From assembly GCF_016745275.1 (NCBI RefSeq), contig NZ_JADOEP010000014.1, forward strand, positions 1-64,000: 64,000 nt of DNA, read 5' to 3'. Made by a program: the position numbers and the translations under genes. A model generated the notes under the pieces. It was not told where the DNA came from. It did no database searches and saw only the letters and a program-made list of their open reading frames with translations. The DNA is from Enterococcus sp. BWB1-3 (GTDB lineage Bacteria; Bacillota; Bacilli; Lactobacillales; Enterococcaceae). Positions 1 to 8,094 of this stretch are shown here, one piece after another. The number at the start of each line of letters is the position of its first letter. The stretch's first letter is position 1.

Positions 1-88
1 CTTAACTTTTGATGTGGTGGTCGGGAAACCAACTTCATCTTATCAGTTTAGGAGGCTTTTTTACTACCACGCTGGAAGCTCTCAAGAA

Positions 89-111
89 CCCCCAGCATAG
101 CTGGGGGTTTT
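89..111 (+). terminator. Strong hairpin with T-run
   Basis: A perfect 8-bp stem (CCCCCAGC / GCTGGGGG, loop ATA) is followed by TTTT. It looks like an intrinsic terminator for a gene left of the window. A hairpin of this kind is also found near the ends of IS200/IS605 elements, so an IS remnant is possible. Confidence 0.6.
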
Positions 112-128
112 CAGAACATACAATAAGA

Positions 129-172
129 ACGGGACTGAGAAATTATCTCTAATTTCATCAGTCCCGTTTATT
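129..172. terminator. Second terminator-like hairpin
   Basis: A 10-bp perfect inverted repeat (ACGGGACTGA / TCAGTCCCGT) with a 19-nt loop and a short T-rich 3' side. It probably backs up the hairpin just before it. Confidence 0.5.
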
Positions 173-225
173 ATAGAGCTTCTTTTTATAACGCCAATTA
201 TAAAAATTAAGCTAGACAATATGAA

Positions 226-293
226 AGATCATTTATGATACACTCAATTTGTATTTCAAACTAAAGAAAACAAGGAGTACTCATAAATGATCT
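226..293. repeat. 13-bp inverted repeat
   Basis: AGATCATTTATGA (226-238) is exactly inverted at 281-293, with a 42-nt AT-rich interior. The right arm covers the start codon of the tiny ORF at 287. It could be an IS end, a hairpin or an operator; nothing else decides. Confidence 0.4.
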
Positions 294-400
294 ATATCAA
301 TATTGTTATAAACAAACTCATCTTAAATAGGATATTATTTTCATTTCAATCAACCGGTCCGTTATGCAGCTCAAAAATTGGACTGTACACTTCAGGATGA
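287..400 (+). CDS. Possible 37-aa peptide, unrecognised
   Basis: ATG at 287 follows a good AAGGAG ribosome site 9 nt upstream, and the frame stays open for 37 codons. The peptide starts hydrophobic (MIYINIVINKLIL) and has no family signature I recognise. The start lies inside an inverted repeat, which could gate translation. It may be only the edge of a decayed mobile element. Apart from this ORF, positions 173-437 hold nothing I can name. Confidence 0.2.
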   Translation: MIYINIVINKLILNRILFSFQSTGPLCSSKIGLYTSG

Positions 401-437
401 TTTATAATATCTATCTGTCTATTTGACAGGGAGTAGT

Positions 438-707
438 TCATATATCAGTGATGTCTTTTAATTCTGCTTTCTCGGTTAATGGTTTATAAATAGTAACAAT
501 TGAAAGTTTTGTCTCAGCATCTGGAATAACAGGAGTTACTTTACAAACTAACTTATAATTTACACCGGCAACGATCTGAGTACCAAGTAGGGCAAAGGGT
601 TCTATCCTTGACCCATCTAACCCACTAACAGCTTCCTTTAAAACCTTTCTTACGTCTTCTGTGATTTCTGGTGTTTCAGGAATAGTCCAACCGCCAACTT
701 TTGTCAT
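438..707 (-). CDS. Stefin-like cystatin, putative cysteine protease inhibitor
   Basis: The 89-aa product has the layout of animal type 1 cystatins (stefins). These inhibit papain-like (C1) cysteine proteases by wedging an N-terminal strand and two hairpin loops into the active-site cleft. Visible features in order are the Gly-Gly pair at residues 5-6, the helix opening TPEITEDV (12-19), the core QIVAG (44-48) followed by VNYK, and a C-terminal IYKPLTEKAEL stretch resembling the stefin second loop. No signal peptide is seen, so it should act in the cytoplasm unless it uses another export route. The start at 707 is chosen over the longer frame to 749 because GGAGGAATTATTT stands directly before this ATG. 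It appears monocistronic. The family call is confident; the target protease is unknown. Confidence 0.75.
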   Translation of the reverse strand: MTKVGGWTIPETPEITEDVRKVLKEAVSGLDGSRIEPFALLGTQIVAGVNYKLVCKVTPVIPDAETKLSIVTIYKPLTEKAELKDITDI

Positions 708-911
708 AAATAATTCCTCCCATGTGCTTATTTTCAAAGTAAAAATCACTTTGTAAATAAAATTATATAATATATGTCCGTATTACTAAACAAATATGGT
801 GTAAAATGCTGAAAAATGTAATTTGATCACCACATAGCATCTTTAAAAATACGCGGTTAGGCAATAATCGGTTACTTCAAAAAAATCAATTTATGAGAAA
901 GGAATACTGAT

Positions 912-998
912 ATGAAAAAGAAGGATTGTTTTGAATGTGACGAAGAACTAAGGTTCAATACAAATATTGGTAATCCAGAATGTGAAGATTGCGGATAG
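912..998 (+). CDS. 28-aa peptide with two CxxC knuckles
   Basis: ATG at 912 is preceded by GAAAGGA, and the frame runs 28 codons. It contains CFEC at residues 6-9 and CEDC near the C-terminus, the arrangement of a minimal zinc ribbon. It may be a genuine micro-protein or the leftover N-terminus of a larger zinc-binding protein. The decayed frame that follows (1124-1378) also carries a CxxC pair (CKWC) but is in another reading frame. No function is proposed. Confidence 0.3.
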   Translation: MKKKDCFECDEELRFNTNIGNPECEDCG

Positions 999-1123
999 AT
1001 ATATATTCATAAATTGACTATGTTGTTTTGAAAACTTTTTATGATCGAGAGCAAGAGGAGCCTTCGACGGGATTAGAAGCTGTTAGGATGGAGTATTTTC
1101 CAAACGGTTTTAGATAAAAGTGA

Positions 1124-1378
1124 TCTATTTCAAAAACCGTTGTTTTTGAGAAGAGAGAATTTTTATTGACATGGAATGACTACCATAAATACAAAGGTAA
1201 GGGCGGTCAATTTAGCTTTGATACAGAAAAAGATGAATATGTTAGATGTGGGCTATTTTTATAAGAGTATTCAGATGTATTGGGAGAAAAATTACCTGAT
1301 GACTGCTATGTTGACGGTTTTAGAAATGATCTAACAGTTTGCAAATGGTGTGCCCAAAAATTGTCAAACAAAGTGTAG
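1124..1378 (+). pseudogene. Decayed ORF with in-frame TAA
   Basis: The frame from 1124 reads as plausible protein (…TWNDYHKYKGKGGQFSFDTE…) up to a TAA at 1262-1264. It resumes in the same frame (EYSDVLGEKLPDDCYVDGF…CKWCAQKLSNKV) and ends at TAG 1376-1378. Both halves look coding, so a single nonsense change has probably split a gene. No start codon with a convincing ribosome site is visible; a TTG at 1166 after AAGAGAG is possible. The family is not recognised. A hairpin around 1102-1147 (AACGGTTTT / AAAACCGTT) lies at its 5' edge. Confidence 0.4.
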
Positions 1379-1409
1379 CCTATTCAATCTCATAAAAAAG
1401 AATCGGAGA

Positions 1410-1486
1410 CTGGGATGAAATGATAGGCTCTCTATAAAATAGAGCTATTTTTCCTTGTCTACTTTATAGGGAGCCTGTCCATCCTG
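1410..1486. terminator. Long bidirectional hairpin
   Basis: A long imperfect palindrome (GGCTCTCTATAAA against TTTATAGGGAGCC) sits between the decayed ORF and the converging ABC permease gene. It should end transcription in both directions. Its core resembles the hairpin at 6648-6752, suggesting a dispersed terminator-type repeat. Confidence 0.55.
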
Positions 1487-1500
1487 CTGGCTGCTTCTTA

Positions 1501-2664
1501 TCAAGTTATTTTTAATGTTGATTTTATCTTTTTTTCCCTCAATGCTGCCAGATTCAGAATAAAGAACGCTGTCGCAAAGCATAGAAGAATCATGAGGTTA
1601 AACAGAAAATCCTTCTGGAAGTCTGCATTTAGCTGGGCAGATTCTGCGATCAGCTCATTGGTTCGTGCAAACCAGTAAGTCGGCGTGAACGAACCAATTT
1701 TTAAAACGAATGCCGGCATGATCGAAGCTGGAACGAAAATACCACCCAAGAAGCAGCTGCCCATGATAAAGACATTGTTGATACCGCCGATGGCTTCATT
1801 GTTGTGGATAAAGCTTGTAATAAAAGTTGAGAAACTGACCATGACAATAAAGAACACTGCGGTATTTAGTAAAGTATAGCCTGTATATGCGTTGAAGCCG
1901 CTCCTTGTAAAAATCAGCATATAGATAATAAATGCCAGTGTGATAGTAACAGAATAACCGAGCATACCTATGGAAATACGACGGGAAAGCTTTTGCTTGG
2001 AAATTGGCGAACAGTTATTGCGGCGCTTAATTTCTGGACGGTTAAAGGCCAGATTAATGACTGCATAGCCGGAAAAAATGGAGGTGAACAGTCCATACGC
2101 CAATAAATTAAATACTCTTGCTGTTACCAGTCGATTTTGCTTTTTGGCATGATTTGCATTCAGCACAACTTTCCCATTGGAGATGAGGCTTTTGTTTGTT
2201 GTTTTAATAAGTTCAGAGGTTTCCATATCTGCTGCTTTTTGAAAATCCAAATAGGTATTCAGATAGTTATTAATATAGGTATCCATTAATGATTTTGAGA
2301 AAGAGTCCGGTCTTGTCTGAACTTCCATCATAGGTATTTTGCCCGCTGAAAGCTTAGAAGCAAAGCCCTTTTTGATCGTCAGGATATAATCAGTCTGACG
2401 GAAATACAGCGCATCGTCTTTACTTTTTTGATTATTTTCAAGCTTCATAACATCAGCACGCTGTTCAATGTATGAAGCTAAGGCTTTACTAAGCTCAGAG
2501 TTGTCTTCGTCGATGATGGCTGCAGCAGCTGTTTCCAGATTGCTGACATCAGCCGAAGAGGAGCTGGAATATAAAAAGGTGACTGCAAACGTAATGATGA
2601 CACCTAACAGCAGTGAACCTTTATTCTTTTTAAGGATTTGCAGGATAGCATTATAGATGGTCAT
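1501..2664 (-). CDS. ABC-2 type exporter permease, second subunit
   Basis: The 387-aa integral membrane protein has one N-terminal membrane helix (residues ~10-30), an extracytoplasmic segment of about 150 residues and five or six C-terminal helices, the plan of ABC-2 permeases such as LnrN/YhaP. It would form the export pore with the preceding permease, powered by the ATPase at 3798-4730. The start at 2664 is supported by AAAGGAAGG eight bases upstream and overlaps the previous gene by 14 bp, implying translational coupling; the longer frame to 2697 lacks a ribosome site. A divergent sensor kinase and response regulator suggest a drug- or peptide-resistance module like Bacillus LnrJK-LnrLMN. 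The substrate is inferred, not shown. Confidence 0.8.
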   Translation of the reverse strand: MTIYNAILQILKKNKGSLLLGVIITFAVTFLYSSSSSADVSNLETAAAAIIDEDNSELSKALASYIEQRADVMKLENNQKSKDDALYFRQTDYILTIKKGFASKLSAGKIPMMEVQTRPDSFSKSLMDTYINNYLNTYLDFQKAADMETSELIKTTNKSLISNGKVVLNANHAKKQNRLVTARVFNLLAYGLFTSIFSGYAVINLAFNRPEIKRRNNCSPISKQKLSRRISIGMLGYSVTITLAFIIYMLIFTRSGFNAYTGYTLLNTAVFFIVMVSFSTFITSFIHNNEAIGGINNVFIMGSCFLGGIFVPASIMPAFVLKIGSFTPTYWFARTNELIAESAQLNADFQKDFLFNLMILLCFATAFFILNLAALREKKIKSTLKIT

Positions 2665-3787
2665 AGTGAGCCTTCCTTTCGAAGTAGAAATTTGCAAGAA
2701 TAAAGAAAACAGTAAAGCCGATTAAATATAGAATATTTGTAAAAAACGGTTGGATATCGCTGTAGTAATACAACTGATAAAAGCTTTCGCTCAGCAAGTT
2801 GACCAGATTGATGCGCCCTAAAATCGGGAAGTTCATATCAATCGTATATTTGATTTGTTCGGTTCCCATCATGCCGGCTAAAAAACTCATCATCATAGTC
2901 AGTGAAATGGCAATCGATGATTTTTTGTTGAAATCTCCTTTAACTGTATGGGCAATAAATGATCCGAAAGCAAGTGCACATAGACATCCTAATGCGCAGG
3001 TAAGGATAATCCAGCCCCAGCGCTGCCCGAAATCTACGCCGTAGACAAAGTGGAATACAGCTAATTGAATAAGTATTTCCAGGAAAAACAACGTATACGC
3101 AGCGAGCATATTGCTGATAATAATCAATAGTTTATTTGTTGGTGCCATGCTCAAACGAATCCCGTTTGGCGACTGATCAGCTTTTTCGTCATTGACATTT
3201 CTCAAACCCCAGAAAAATCCGTACATACAGGCCATTCCAACGAGGGTGAAGAAGTAAAAGCTTTTAGTACTGCCGTTTTTTGAATACTCATTTTCCTCAA
3301 TAAAGTTTTTCTGTGAAAAATAGTCTTCTGTAAGCTGCTCCGGTGTTACTTGCCCGGAAGCAAGCAGTGTCTCTATCTTTTGTTTTTGCTGCAGATATTG
3401 ATCCAAAAATTCTTTTAAAATAGTCTGGCTGATGCCGTCTGCTGCAATATGAAGGGTAATTTCATCTCCGTCAAAGCTGTAATAGCCGCTGATTTTTCCG
3501 CCTTCCAGCTGCTTTTGAGCTTCTGCGGCAGACAGTTCTTTATTTTTGAATGCAGGCTTTTCTCCCACTTTTAGCTGTTCTAAAATGCTGGTGAACGGTG
3601 CAATATTTTCTTCATTTTTAGTAACAACAGCGATATCTGACGGCTCTACAACATCCAGATTATCCAATCCGCTAAACGCAAAGTTAAACAGCAATCCCAG
3701 AACAATTGGGAAAGCCAATGTCCAAAACAACAACGAATAATTTTTTGACATAACCTTTATGCGATATTTATATAAATGCCAAAACAT
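2651..3787 (-). CDS. ABC-2 type exporter permease, first subunit
   Basis: This 378-aa permease has the same plan as its downstream partner: a first helix at about residues 15-37 (SLLFWTLAFPIVLGLLFNFA), a large external loop containing the stretch …FSQKNFIEENEYSKNGSTKS…, and a helical C-terminal half. The start at 3787 (MFWHLYKYRIK) follows AGGAGGAAAATT; the frame open to 3841 has no ribosome site and would overlap the ATPase gene. It begins 10 bp after the ATPase stop and overlaps the next permease, so the three genes form one operon. Two homologous but non-identical permeases argue for a heterodimeric channel. Confidence 0.8.
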   Translation of the reverse strand: MFWHLYKYRIKVMSKNYSLLFWTLAFPIVLGLLFNFAFSGLDNLDVVEPSDIAVVTKNEENIAPFTSILEQLKVGEKPAFKNKELSAAEAQKQLEGGKISGYYSFDGDEITLHIAADGISQTILKEFLDQYLQQKQKIETLLASGQVTPEQLTEDYFSQKNFIEENEYSKNGSTKSFYFFTLVGMACMYGFFWGLRNVNDEKADQSPNGIRLSMAPTNKLLIIISNMLAAYTLFFLEILIQLAVFHFVYGVDFGQRWGWIILTCALGCLCALAFGSFIAHTVKGDFNKKSSIAISLTMMMSFLAGMMGTEQIKYTIDMNFPILGRINLVNLLSESFYQLYYYSDIQPFFTNILYLIGFTVFFILANFYFERKAHYDHL

Positions 3788-3797
3788 AATTTTCCTC

Positions 3798-4730
3798 CTA
3801 ATCCCGCAGCTCTTTGCCGGTAATTTCAAGAAACACATCATTTAACGTAATTTCCTGTGTGCGGATACTTCCATATGAGACAGCCTGTTGCTCCAAATAG
3901 TTCAGTAATTCGATAAGTGTCGTTTTCGTATTTGAAGTCTGGATGGTCAGATAATTGTCTTCATGAACAGCTTCCAGAACGTTTGCCAGCTGATGGATTT
4001 GCTGGATATGGCTCTGAGAAAGCTCGGGAATCTCGAGAACCAGTTTTTCATTGTTGCGAATCATGTCCTTCAACTGTTCTTTGCTTCCTTCTGCAATCAC
4101 CTGTCCTTGATCAATAATGACGATTTGATTGCACAATAATTCAACTTCTTCCATATAATGTGTGGTGTAAACAATAGTTGCTCCTTGAGCATTCAGTTCT
4201 TTGATACTATCCAGAATTTTATTCCGGCTTTGCGGATCAACAGCCACAGTTGGCTCGTCCAGAAAGATTAATTCCGGTTTATGAACGATTCCGCAGGCGA
4301 TGTTTAGTCGGCGTTTTAGCCCGCCGCTTAATTTGTTCGGAGTAAACTTTATAAATTCTTCCAGTCCGACGAGTTGGATGACCTCGTCCACATGTTGAAT
4401 GCGTGCGGCCTTATCTGTAATATACAGACCACAGTAATAATCAATGTTGTCTTTCACTGTAAGTTCTTCAAAAACAGCTACTTCCTGAGGAACGATACCA
4501 ATTCGGCGCTTCAAGTCATAACGGTTGGGCGCCATCGGTTCTCCAAAAAGTTTGATTTCACCACGGTCATAGGAAAGAAGGGAGAGCATGCAGTTGATTG
4601 CTGTTGATTTTCCGCTGCCATTCGGTCCGAGTAAACCAAGAATGTCGCCGTTTTTTACGTTCAAATTAAAATGATTTAAAGCAGTTAGGTCCCCATAGCG
4701 TTTTACCAGATTATTTATTTCGATGATCAT
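3798..4730 (-). CDS. ABC transporter ATP-binding protein
   Basis: The 310-aa cytoplasmic ATPase drives the ABC-2 exporter encoded downstream. It shows Walker A GPNGSGKST (residues 35-43), a Q-loop (VPQE), the signature LSGGLKRRL, Walker B LIFLDEPTVAVDP and the switch histidine in TTHYMEE. The last ~80 residues form the C-terminal extension common in drug and lantibiotic exporters (CcmA/LnrL group). The ATG at 4730 is preceded by AAAGGAG. It is the first gene of the leftward operon, and its promoter must lie in the 115-bp space shared with the divergent sensor kinase, which holds two palindromes. A role in self-protection against a membrane-active compound is inferred from context. Confidence 0.88.
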   Translation of the reverse strand: MIIEINNLVKRYGDLTALNHFNLNVKNGDILGLLGPNGSGKSTAINCMLSLLSYDRGEIKLFGEPMAPNRYDLKRRIGIVPQEVAVFEELTVKDNIDYYCGLYITDKAARIQHVDEVIQLVGLEEFIKFTPNKLSGGLKRRLNIACGIVHKPELIFLDEPTVAVDPQSRNKILDSIKELNAQGATIVYTTHYMEEVELLCNQIVIIDQGQVIAEGSKEQLKDMIRNNEKLVLEIPELSQSHIQQIHQLANVLEAVHEDNYLTIQTSNTKTTLIELLNYLEQQAVSYGSIRTQEITLNDVFLEITGKELRD

Positions 4731-4785
4731 ATGAAAAACTCCTTTAAAATTTCTTTATACTATGACTATAATAAATTGAGAAAAC

Positions 4786-4829
4786 ATTCACTAGTGAATA
4801 TTGTCCAAATAAAACATGACAAATGTCAT
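4786..4829. promoter_or_regulatory. Two palindromes between exporter and two-component genes
   Basis: ATTCACTAGTGAAT (4786-4799) and ATGACAAATGTCAT (4816-4829) are both perfect dyads 16 bp apart, placed between the divergent ABC operon and the kinase gene. They are good candidates for binding by the NarL-type regulator at 5940. Which site controls which direction cannot be read from the sequence. Confidence 0.5.
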
Positions 4830-4845
4830 AAAAAAGAGGAAAGAT

Positions 4846-5943
4846 ATGAGAAAAGACAAAATTTATGTGTTGGAACAGGGTCTTTTTCTAATGATTGGTA
4901 TTTTGCTGTCAATGCAGGAACACTTTCAGCCTCAGCTGATTATTTATCCATTGACTGCTGTCATTTTTTGCGGAGCAGGTTATCTTCTGGTACCTGAAAA
5001 AAATAGATGGCTGCTGCCGATTTTTTTTGCAGGACTGGGTGTTCGCTGGCCGCTGCTTCTGTTTTATTTGCCGTTGATTCTGCGTATTTTTGGTTCAAAA
5101 CAGTGGAAACAGCCGAGTGTCCAGTTTTTGGCTGCTGCCTTTATTATGTATTTGTCGGGAAGCCTGTCATTAAGTTATCGTTCGATTGTGCTGGTGGTTT
5201 CGCTGGCTGCTCAGCTTGGCTGCTGGAATCAGCAGAGATATAGGCGTCTTGAAAAACAATTTAGGCTTTTAAAAGATGACAGTTGGGAAAATCAGCAGCA
5301 GTTAGAAAATAAAAATAAATTGTTACAGGAAAATCAGGAATCACTGATTGAACTGGAAATTTTACAGGAGAGAAATCGAATTGCTCGTGATATACATGAC
5401 AATGTTGGTCATCTTTTGTCCAGTGCCATTATTCAATTAGGTGCTATCGAAGCTCTTAATCAACAGGAGAATTTGATGAAGCCTGTTCAATTACTAAAAG
5501 AGACCGTTCATCAGGGAATGGATAATATTCGCGAAAGTGTGCATGATCTGCATCAGGAGACATTGCCGTTAGATATGGCTGTTGATTTAATGGTGAACGA
5601 GTTTCGGTTTTGTCCGGTGGAGATTAAAGGGACATTTTTGGAGCAGCTGTCCGCTCAGGAAAATAAGGTGCTGATTATGGTTATCAAGGAAGCTTTATCC
5701 AATGTGATGAAGCATAGTCATGCATCAAAAGTTGTGATTGGGTTTACTGAGATGCCTGCCTTTTATCGCTGTAAAATTAGTAATGACTGTAGTAAAAAAG
5801 TTGAATATGATCCGACTGAAGCAGGAATCGGAATTACAGGAATGCATCAGCGTGTGAGGGGAATTGGGGGACAACTGCACGTGAAAGCATCAAAAAATGA
5901 ATTTTTACTTACCGTTATTTTACCGAAAGGAGGAAGGATATGA
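4846..5943 (+). CDS. Sensor histidine kinase, NarL/DesK-type (HisKA_3)
   Basis: The 365-aa membrane kinase has five or six hydrophobic segments in residues 1-130, a coiled-coil linker (~130-165), a HisKA_3 dimerisation box with phospho-acceptor His184 in RDIHDNVGH, and a short HATPase_c domain (IKEALSNVMKHSHA; GIGITGMHQRV). The near absence of an extracellular sensor loop is typical of intramembrane-sensing kinases that watch the cell envelope or a partner transporter. The start at 4846 follows AAGAGGAAAGAT; the earlier ATG at 4816 lies inside a palindrome and has no ribosome site. It overlaps the response regulator gene by 4 bp. With the divergent exporter it resembles Bacillus LnrJ; ligand unknown. 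Confidence 0.85.
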   Translation: MRKDKIYVLEQGLFLMIGILLSMQEHFQPQLIIYPLTAVIFCGAGYLLVPEKNRWLLPIFFAGLGVRWPLLLFYLPLILRIFGSKQWKQPSVQFLAAAFIMYLSGSLSLSYRSIVLVVSLAAQLGCWNQQRYRRLEKQFRLLKDDSWENQQQLENKNKLLQENQESLIELEILQERNRIARDIHDNVGHLLSSAIIQLGAIEALNQQENLMKPVQLLKETVHQGMDNIRESVHDLHQETLPLDMAVDLMVNEFRFCPVEIKGTFLEQLSAQENKVLIMVIKEALSNVMKHSHASKVVIGFTEMPAFYRCKISNDCSKKVEYDPTEAGIGITGMHQRVRGIGGQLHVKASKNEFLLTVILPKGGRI

Positions 5944-6566
5944 TTCAGGTAGTTATAATAGATGATGACGTACTGGTAACGGAGTCGCTGAAAACAATTT
6001 TGGAGGCTTCGGGAGAGATTGAGGTAATTGGTTTGGGGCATGATTCATCTGCTGCAGTTAGATTGTACAAAGAGTTGAGACCGGATGTGTTATTAACGGA
6101 TATACGAATGGGTGAAATGACAGGGATTGATGCCTCTAAGAAAATTTTGGCAGAGTTTCCGCAGGCAGCGATTCTTTTATTAACAACATTTTCAGATGAT
6201 AAATACATACGGGAAGCATTAAAGGTTGGAGTGAAAGGGTACCTGATTAAGCAAAATCTGGCGGCAATTCTTCCTTCTGTGAAAGCTGTTTACAATGGAC
6301 AATCTGTTTTTGGGACACAAATCATCGATCATCTGTCGAATATATTACAAGAGACAACACAGGAACAGTCCTCTGACTATCAGCTTTCCGAAAGGGAAGA
6401 AACGATTTTGCTTCAGGTAGCTGCCGGAAAAAATAATCATGAAATTGCCAAAGAGCTGTTTCTTAGTGAAGGTACTGTGCGTAATTATATCAGTCAACTT
6501 CTTGAAAAGCTGAATGTACGTGACCGGACGCAGCTGGCTATTTTTTATTATCAGAAGTATAAGTAG
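5940..6566 (+). CDS. Response regulator, NarL/LuxR family
   Basis: The 208-aa regulator has a receiver domain (residues 1-120) with the acidic cluster DDD at 8-10, phospho-acceptor Asp54 in LLTDIRMG, the switch Thr in LLLTTFSDD and Lys in VKGYLIKQ. A LuxR-type helix-turn-helix follows at the C-terminus (LSEREETILLQVAAGKNNHEIA…GTVRNYISQLL). Its ATG overlaps the kinase stop (ATGA), so the pair is translationally coupled. It probably binds the palindromes at 4786-4829 to control the divergent exporter and perhaps its own operon. A long hairpin follows as terminator. Confidence 0.88.
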   Translation: MIQVVIIDDDVLVTESLKTILEASGEIEVIGLGHDSSAAVRLYKELRPDVLLTDIRMGEMTGIDASKKILAEFPQAAILLLTTFSDDKYIREALKVGVKGYLIKQNLAAILPSVKAVYNGQSVFGTQIIDHLSNILQETTQEQSSDYQLSEREETILLQVAAGKNNHEIAKELFLSEGTVRNYISQLLEKLNVRDRTQLAIFYYQKYK

Positions 6567-6647
6567 GAATAGGACGAAACTGTATTCCCTAAAATAAATG
6601 GGTTGCCTGCAAAGTGCAGAACTATAATAATTTTTTAGGAAAAAAAT

Positions 6648-6752
6648 GTATGAACTGCCGATAAAATCTAAACTGTCCCCCATAGAGGACACTCTTTTTC
6701 TAAGTGTCTACTCTATAGGGGACAGTTTAATCGTCTGGTTCATACACTTTTT
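6648..6752 (+). terminator. Nested long hairpin ending the two-component operon
   Basis: The outer arms GTATGAAC / GTTCATAC enclose inner arms AAACTGTCCCC / GGGGACAGTTT, followed by ACTTTTTC. The core shares TTTTTC…TGTCTACT(C/T)TATAGGG with the hairpin at 1410-1486, so both appear to belong to one repeat family. Confidence 0.6.
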
Positions 6753-6907
6753 CTTTATATTTTTATACTGGCTGCCTCAAGAAAAGATTCCGTTTTCATC
6801 TCGCAATTAGCTAGTGTATTGACCGAATTAAAACTAAGCTATGCTTCTAACCCAAGAAATGTGCAGCCAGCATGGGAGCAACTCGGCAGAAAACACCGAG
6901 TTCGTCC

Positions 6908-7071
6908 CTAACTGGAGTCAAACTAGCTGTAAAAATTATAGAAACAGCTAGTAGTTCCCTAGTTGCTTTTGAGGCTGCTCGTTCTTGTCATTGAAGCATA
7001 CACGTTAACATTTTCTATCTTTGTACATCAGTTGTAATCGATCTTTTATTATAATTTATAATTTGGTCAGA
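6908..7071. repeat. Dispersed intergenic repeat, copy A
   Basis: This is one of three copies in the window (also 22657-22763 and 27696-27852). It opens with CTGGAGTCAAACTAGCTG and ends in an AT-rich stretch finishing AATTTGGTCAG. Here the second arm of the opening hairpin is decayed. The rest of the 6567-7187 gap holds the hairpin above and no coding signal I trust. Confidence 0.7.
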
Positions 7072-7187
7072 GCGCTAGGACAAAAGCACGAAGAAAATAC
7101 TAGTGAAAATTAGACCATTTATTTTTCTGAATCCAAAATTTTTCTACAGTTTCAGAAAAATAGCTCTTCATGCTTTTGTCGTGACAA

Positions 7188-8090
7188 TTACCCAATTCTT
7201 TCCCCTTCGCCGTATCCATGAGAACTGCCCCAGTTAAACTCTTTCAAGCAGGTATCAATGTCCTCTTCAAAAGAGAAGATGCTGATTCCTTTTTCTTGGA
7301 TTTTATTTGTGTCCAGACGCAAGTCTCGAAAAGAACCAGTATAACGCTGATCGTCAGGTAAAATGTATTGTTGGATCTTTTCTTTTGAAAAACCTAATTT
7401 TTTCCCAATTAGCTTTGCTGCTTCATAGCTGGATAAGTTGTTGGTACTGGAAAAATGATACGTATCTGTCGGCAGCTGAAGAATTGTTTCAAAAGCATCT
7501 GTCAGCCGTTTTGCGTAAGTTAAGCCGCGAACCTCATTGACTGTGAAGACAGCCGGTTTCTGATAGAAGAGAGCCTGCATGACTTTTTTTATGATATTGG
7601 GACTTTCCTTAATTCCCGGAGAAGACAAGCCCATCATCCATGACAGTCTGAGAATCAGATAATCACTGCTGTTGTTAAGTAGAAATTGTTCAACCTCTAT
7701 TTTTTGCCGACCATAAACAGATGAACTGTTCGTTTCCTGTACCTCTGAGAATGGACCTTTTTCTGCTGCATTGTTGAAGACCTGTTCCGTACTCAAAAAG
7801 ACAAAACGAGCTTTTTTTCTTTGGCATATTTCAGCAATTTTTATGGCGCTTTCGGTATTTATTCTTTTTGTTGCTTCTGGATTGCTTTCACAATCTGCTG
7901 TTTGCGTACGGGCAGCTGTATGAAAAACAAGGTCAAAATCCAGCTTTTCAAAATAAGCAGCAGTCTTTTTTGGGTCAGTTAAGTCTACGTTAGAACGTGT
8001 GACTGGGATAAAGTGAAAATTTTCTTTATTTGTTTTCTGAATAAGAGAAGCTAAATAACCATTGGCTCCGGTGATTGCAATTTTTTTCAT
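7188..8090 (-). CDS. RmlD-like NAD(P)-dependent sugar reductase/epimerase
   Basis: The 300-aa product belongs to the extended short-chain dehydrogenase group that includes dTDP-4-dehydrorhamnose reductase. It has a Rossmann GANGYLA turn at residues 8-14, HTAARTQTADCE, the STEQVF segment and the catalytic pair in VYGRQK (YxxxK). Such enzymes reduce or epimerise a keto group on a nucleotide-linked or free sugar. It is co-transcribed with deoC, which ends 4 bp upstream, so its substrate may be linked to the sugar imported by the divergent PTS rather than to cell-wall rhamnose. No other rml genes are nearby. The exact reaction is not deducible from sequence. Confidence 0.65.
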   Translation of the reverse strand: MKKIAITGANGYLASLIQKTNKENFHFIPVTRSNVDLTDPKKTAAYFEKLDFDLVFHTAARTQTADCESNPEATKRINTESAIKIAEICQRKKARFVFLSTEQVFNNAAEKGPFSEVQETNSSSVYGRQKIEVEQFLLNNSSDYLILRLSWMMGLSSPGIKESPNIIKKVMQALFYQKPAVFTVNEVRGLTYAKRLTDAFETILQLPTDTYHFSSTNNLSSYEAAKLIGKKLGFSKEKIQQYILPDDQRYTGSFRDLRLDTNKIQEKGISIFSFEEDIDTCLKEFNWGSSHGYGEGERIG

Positions 8091-8094
8091 AGGA

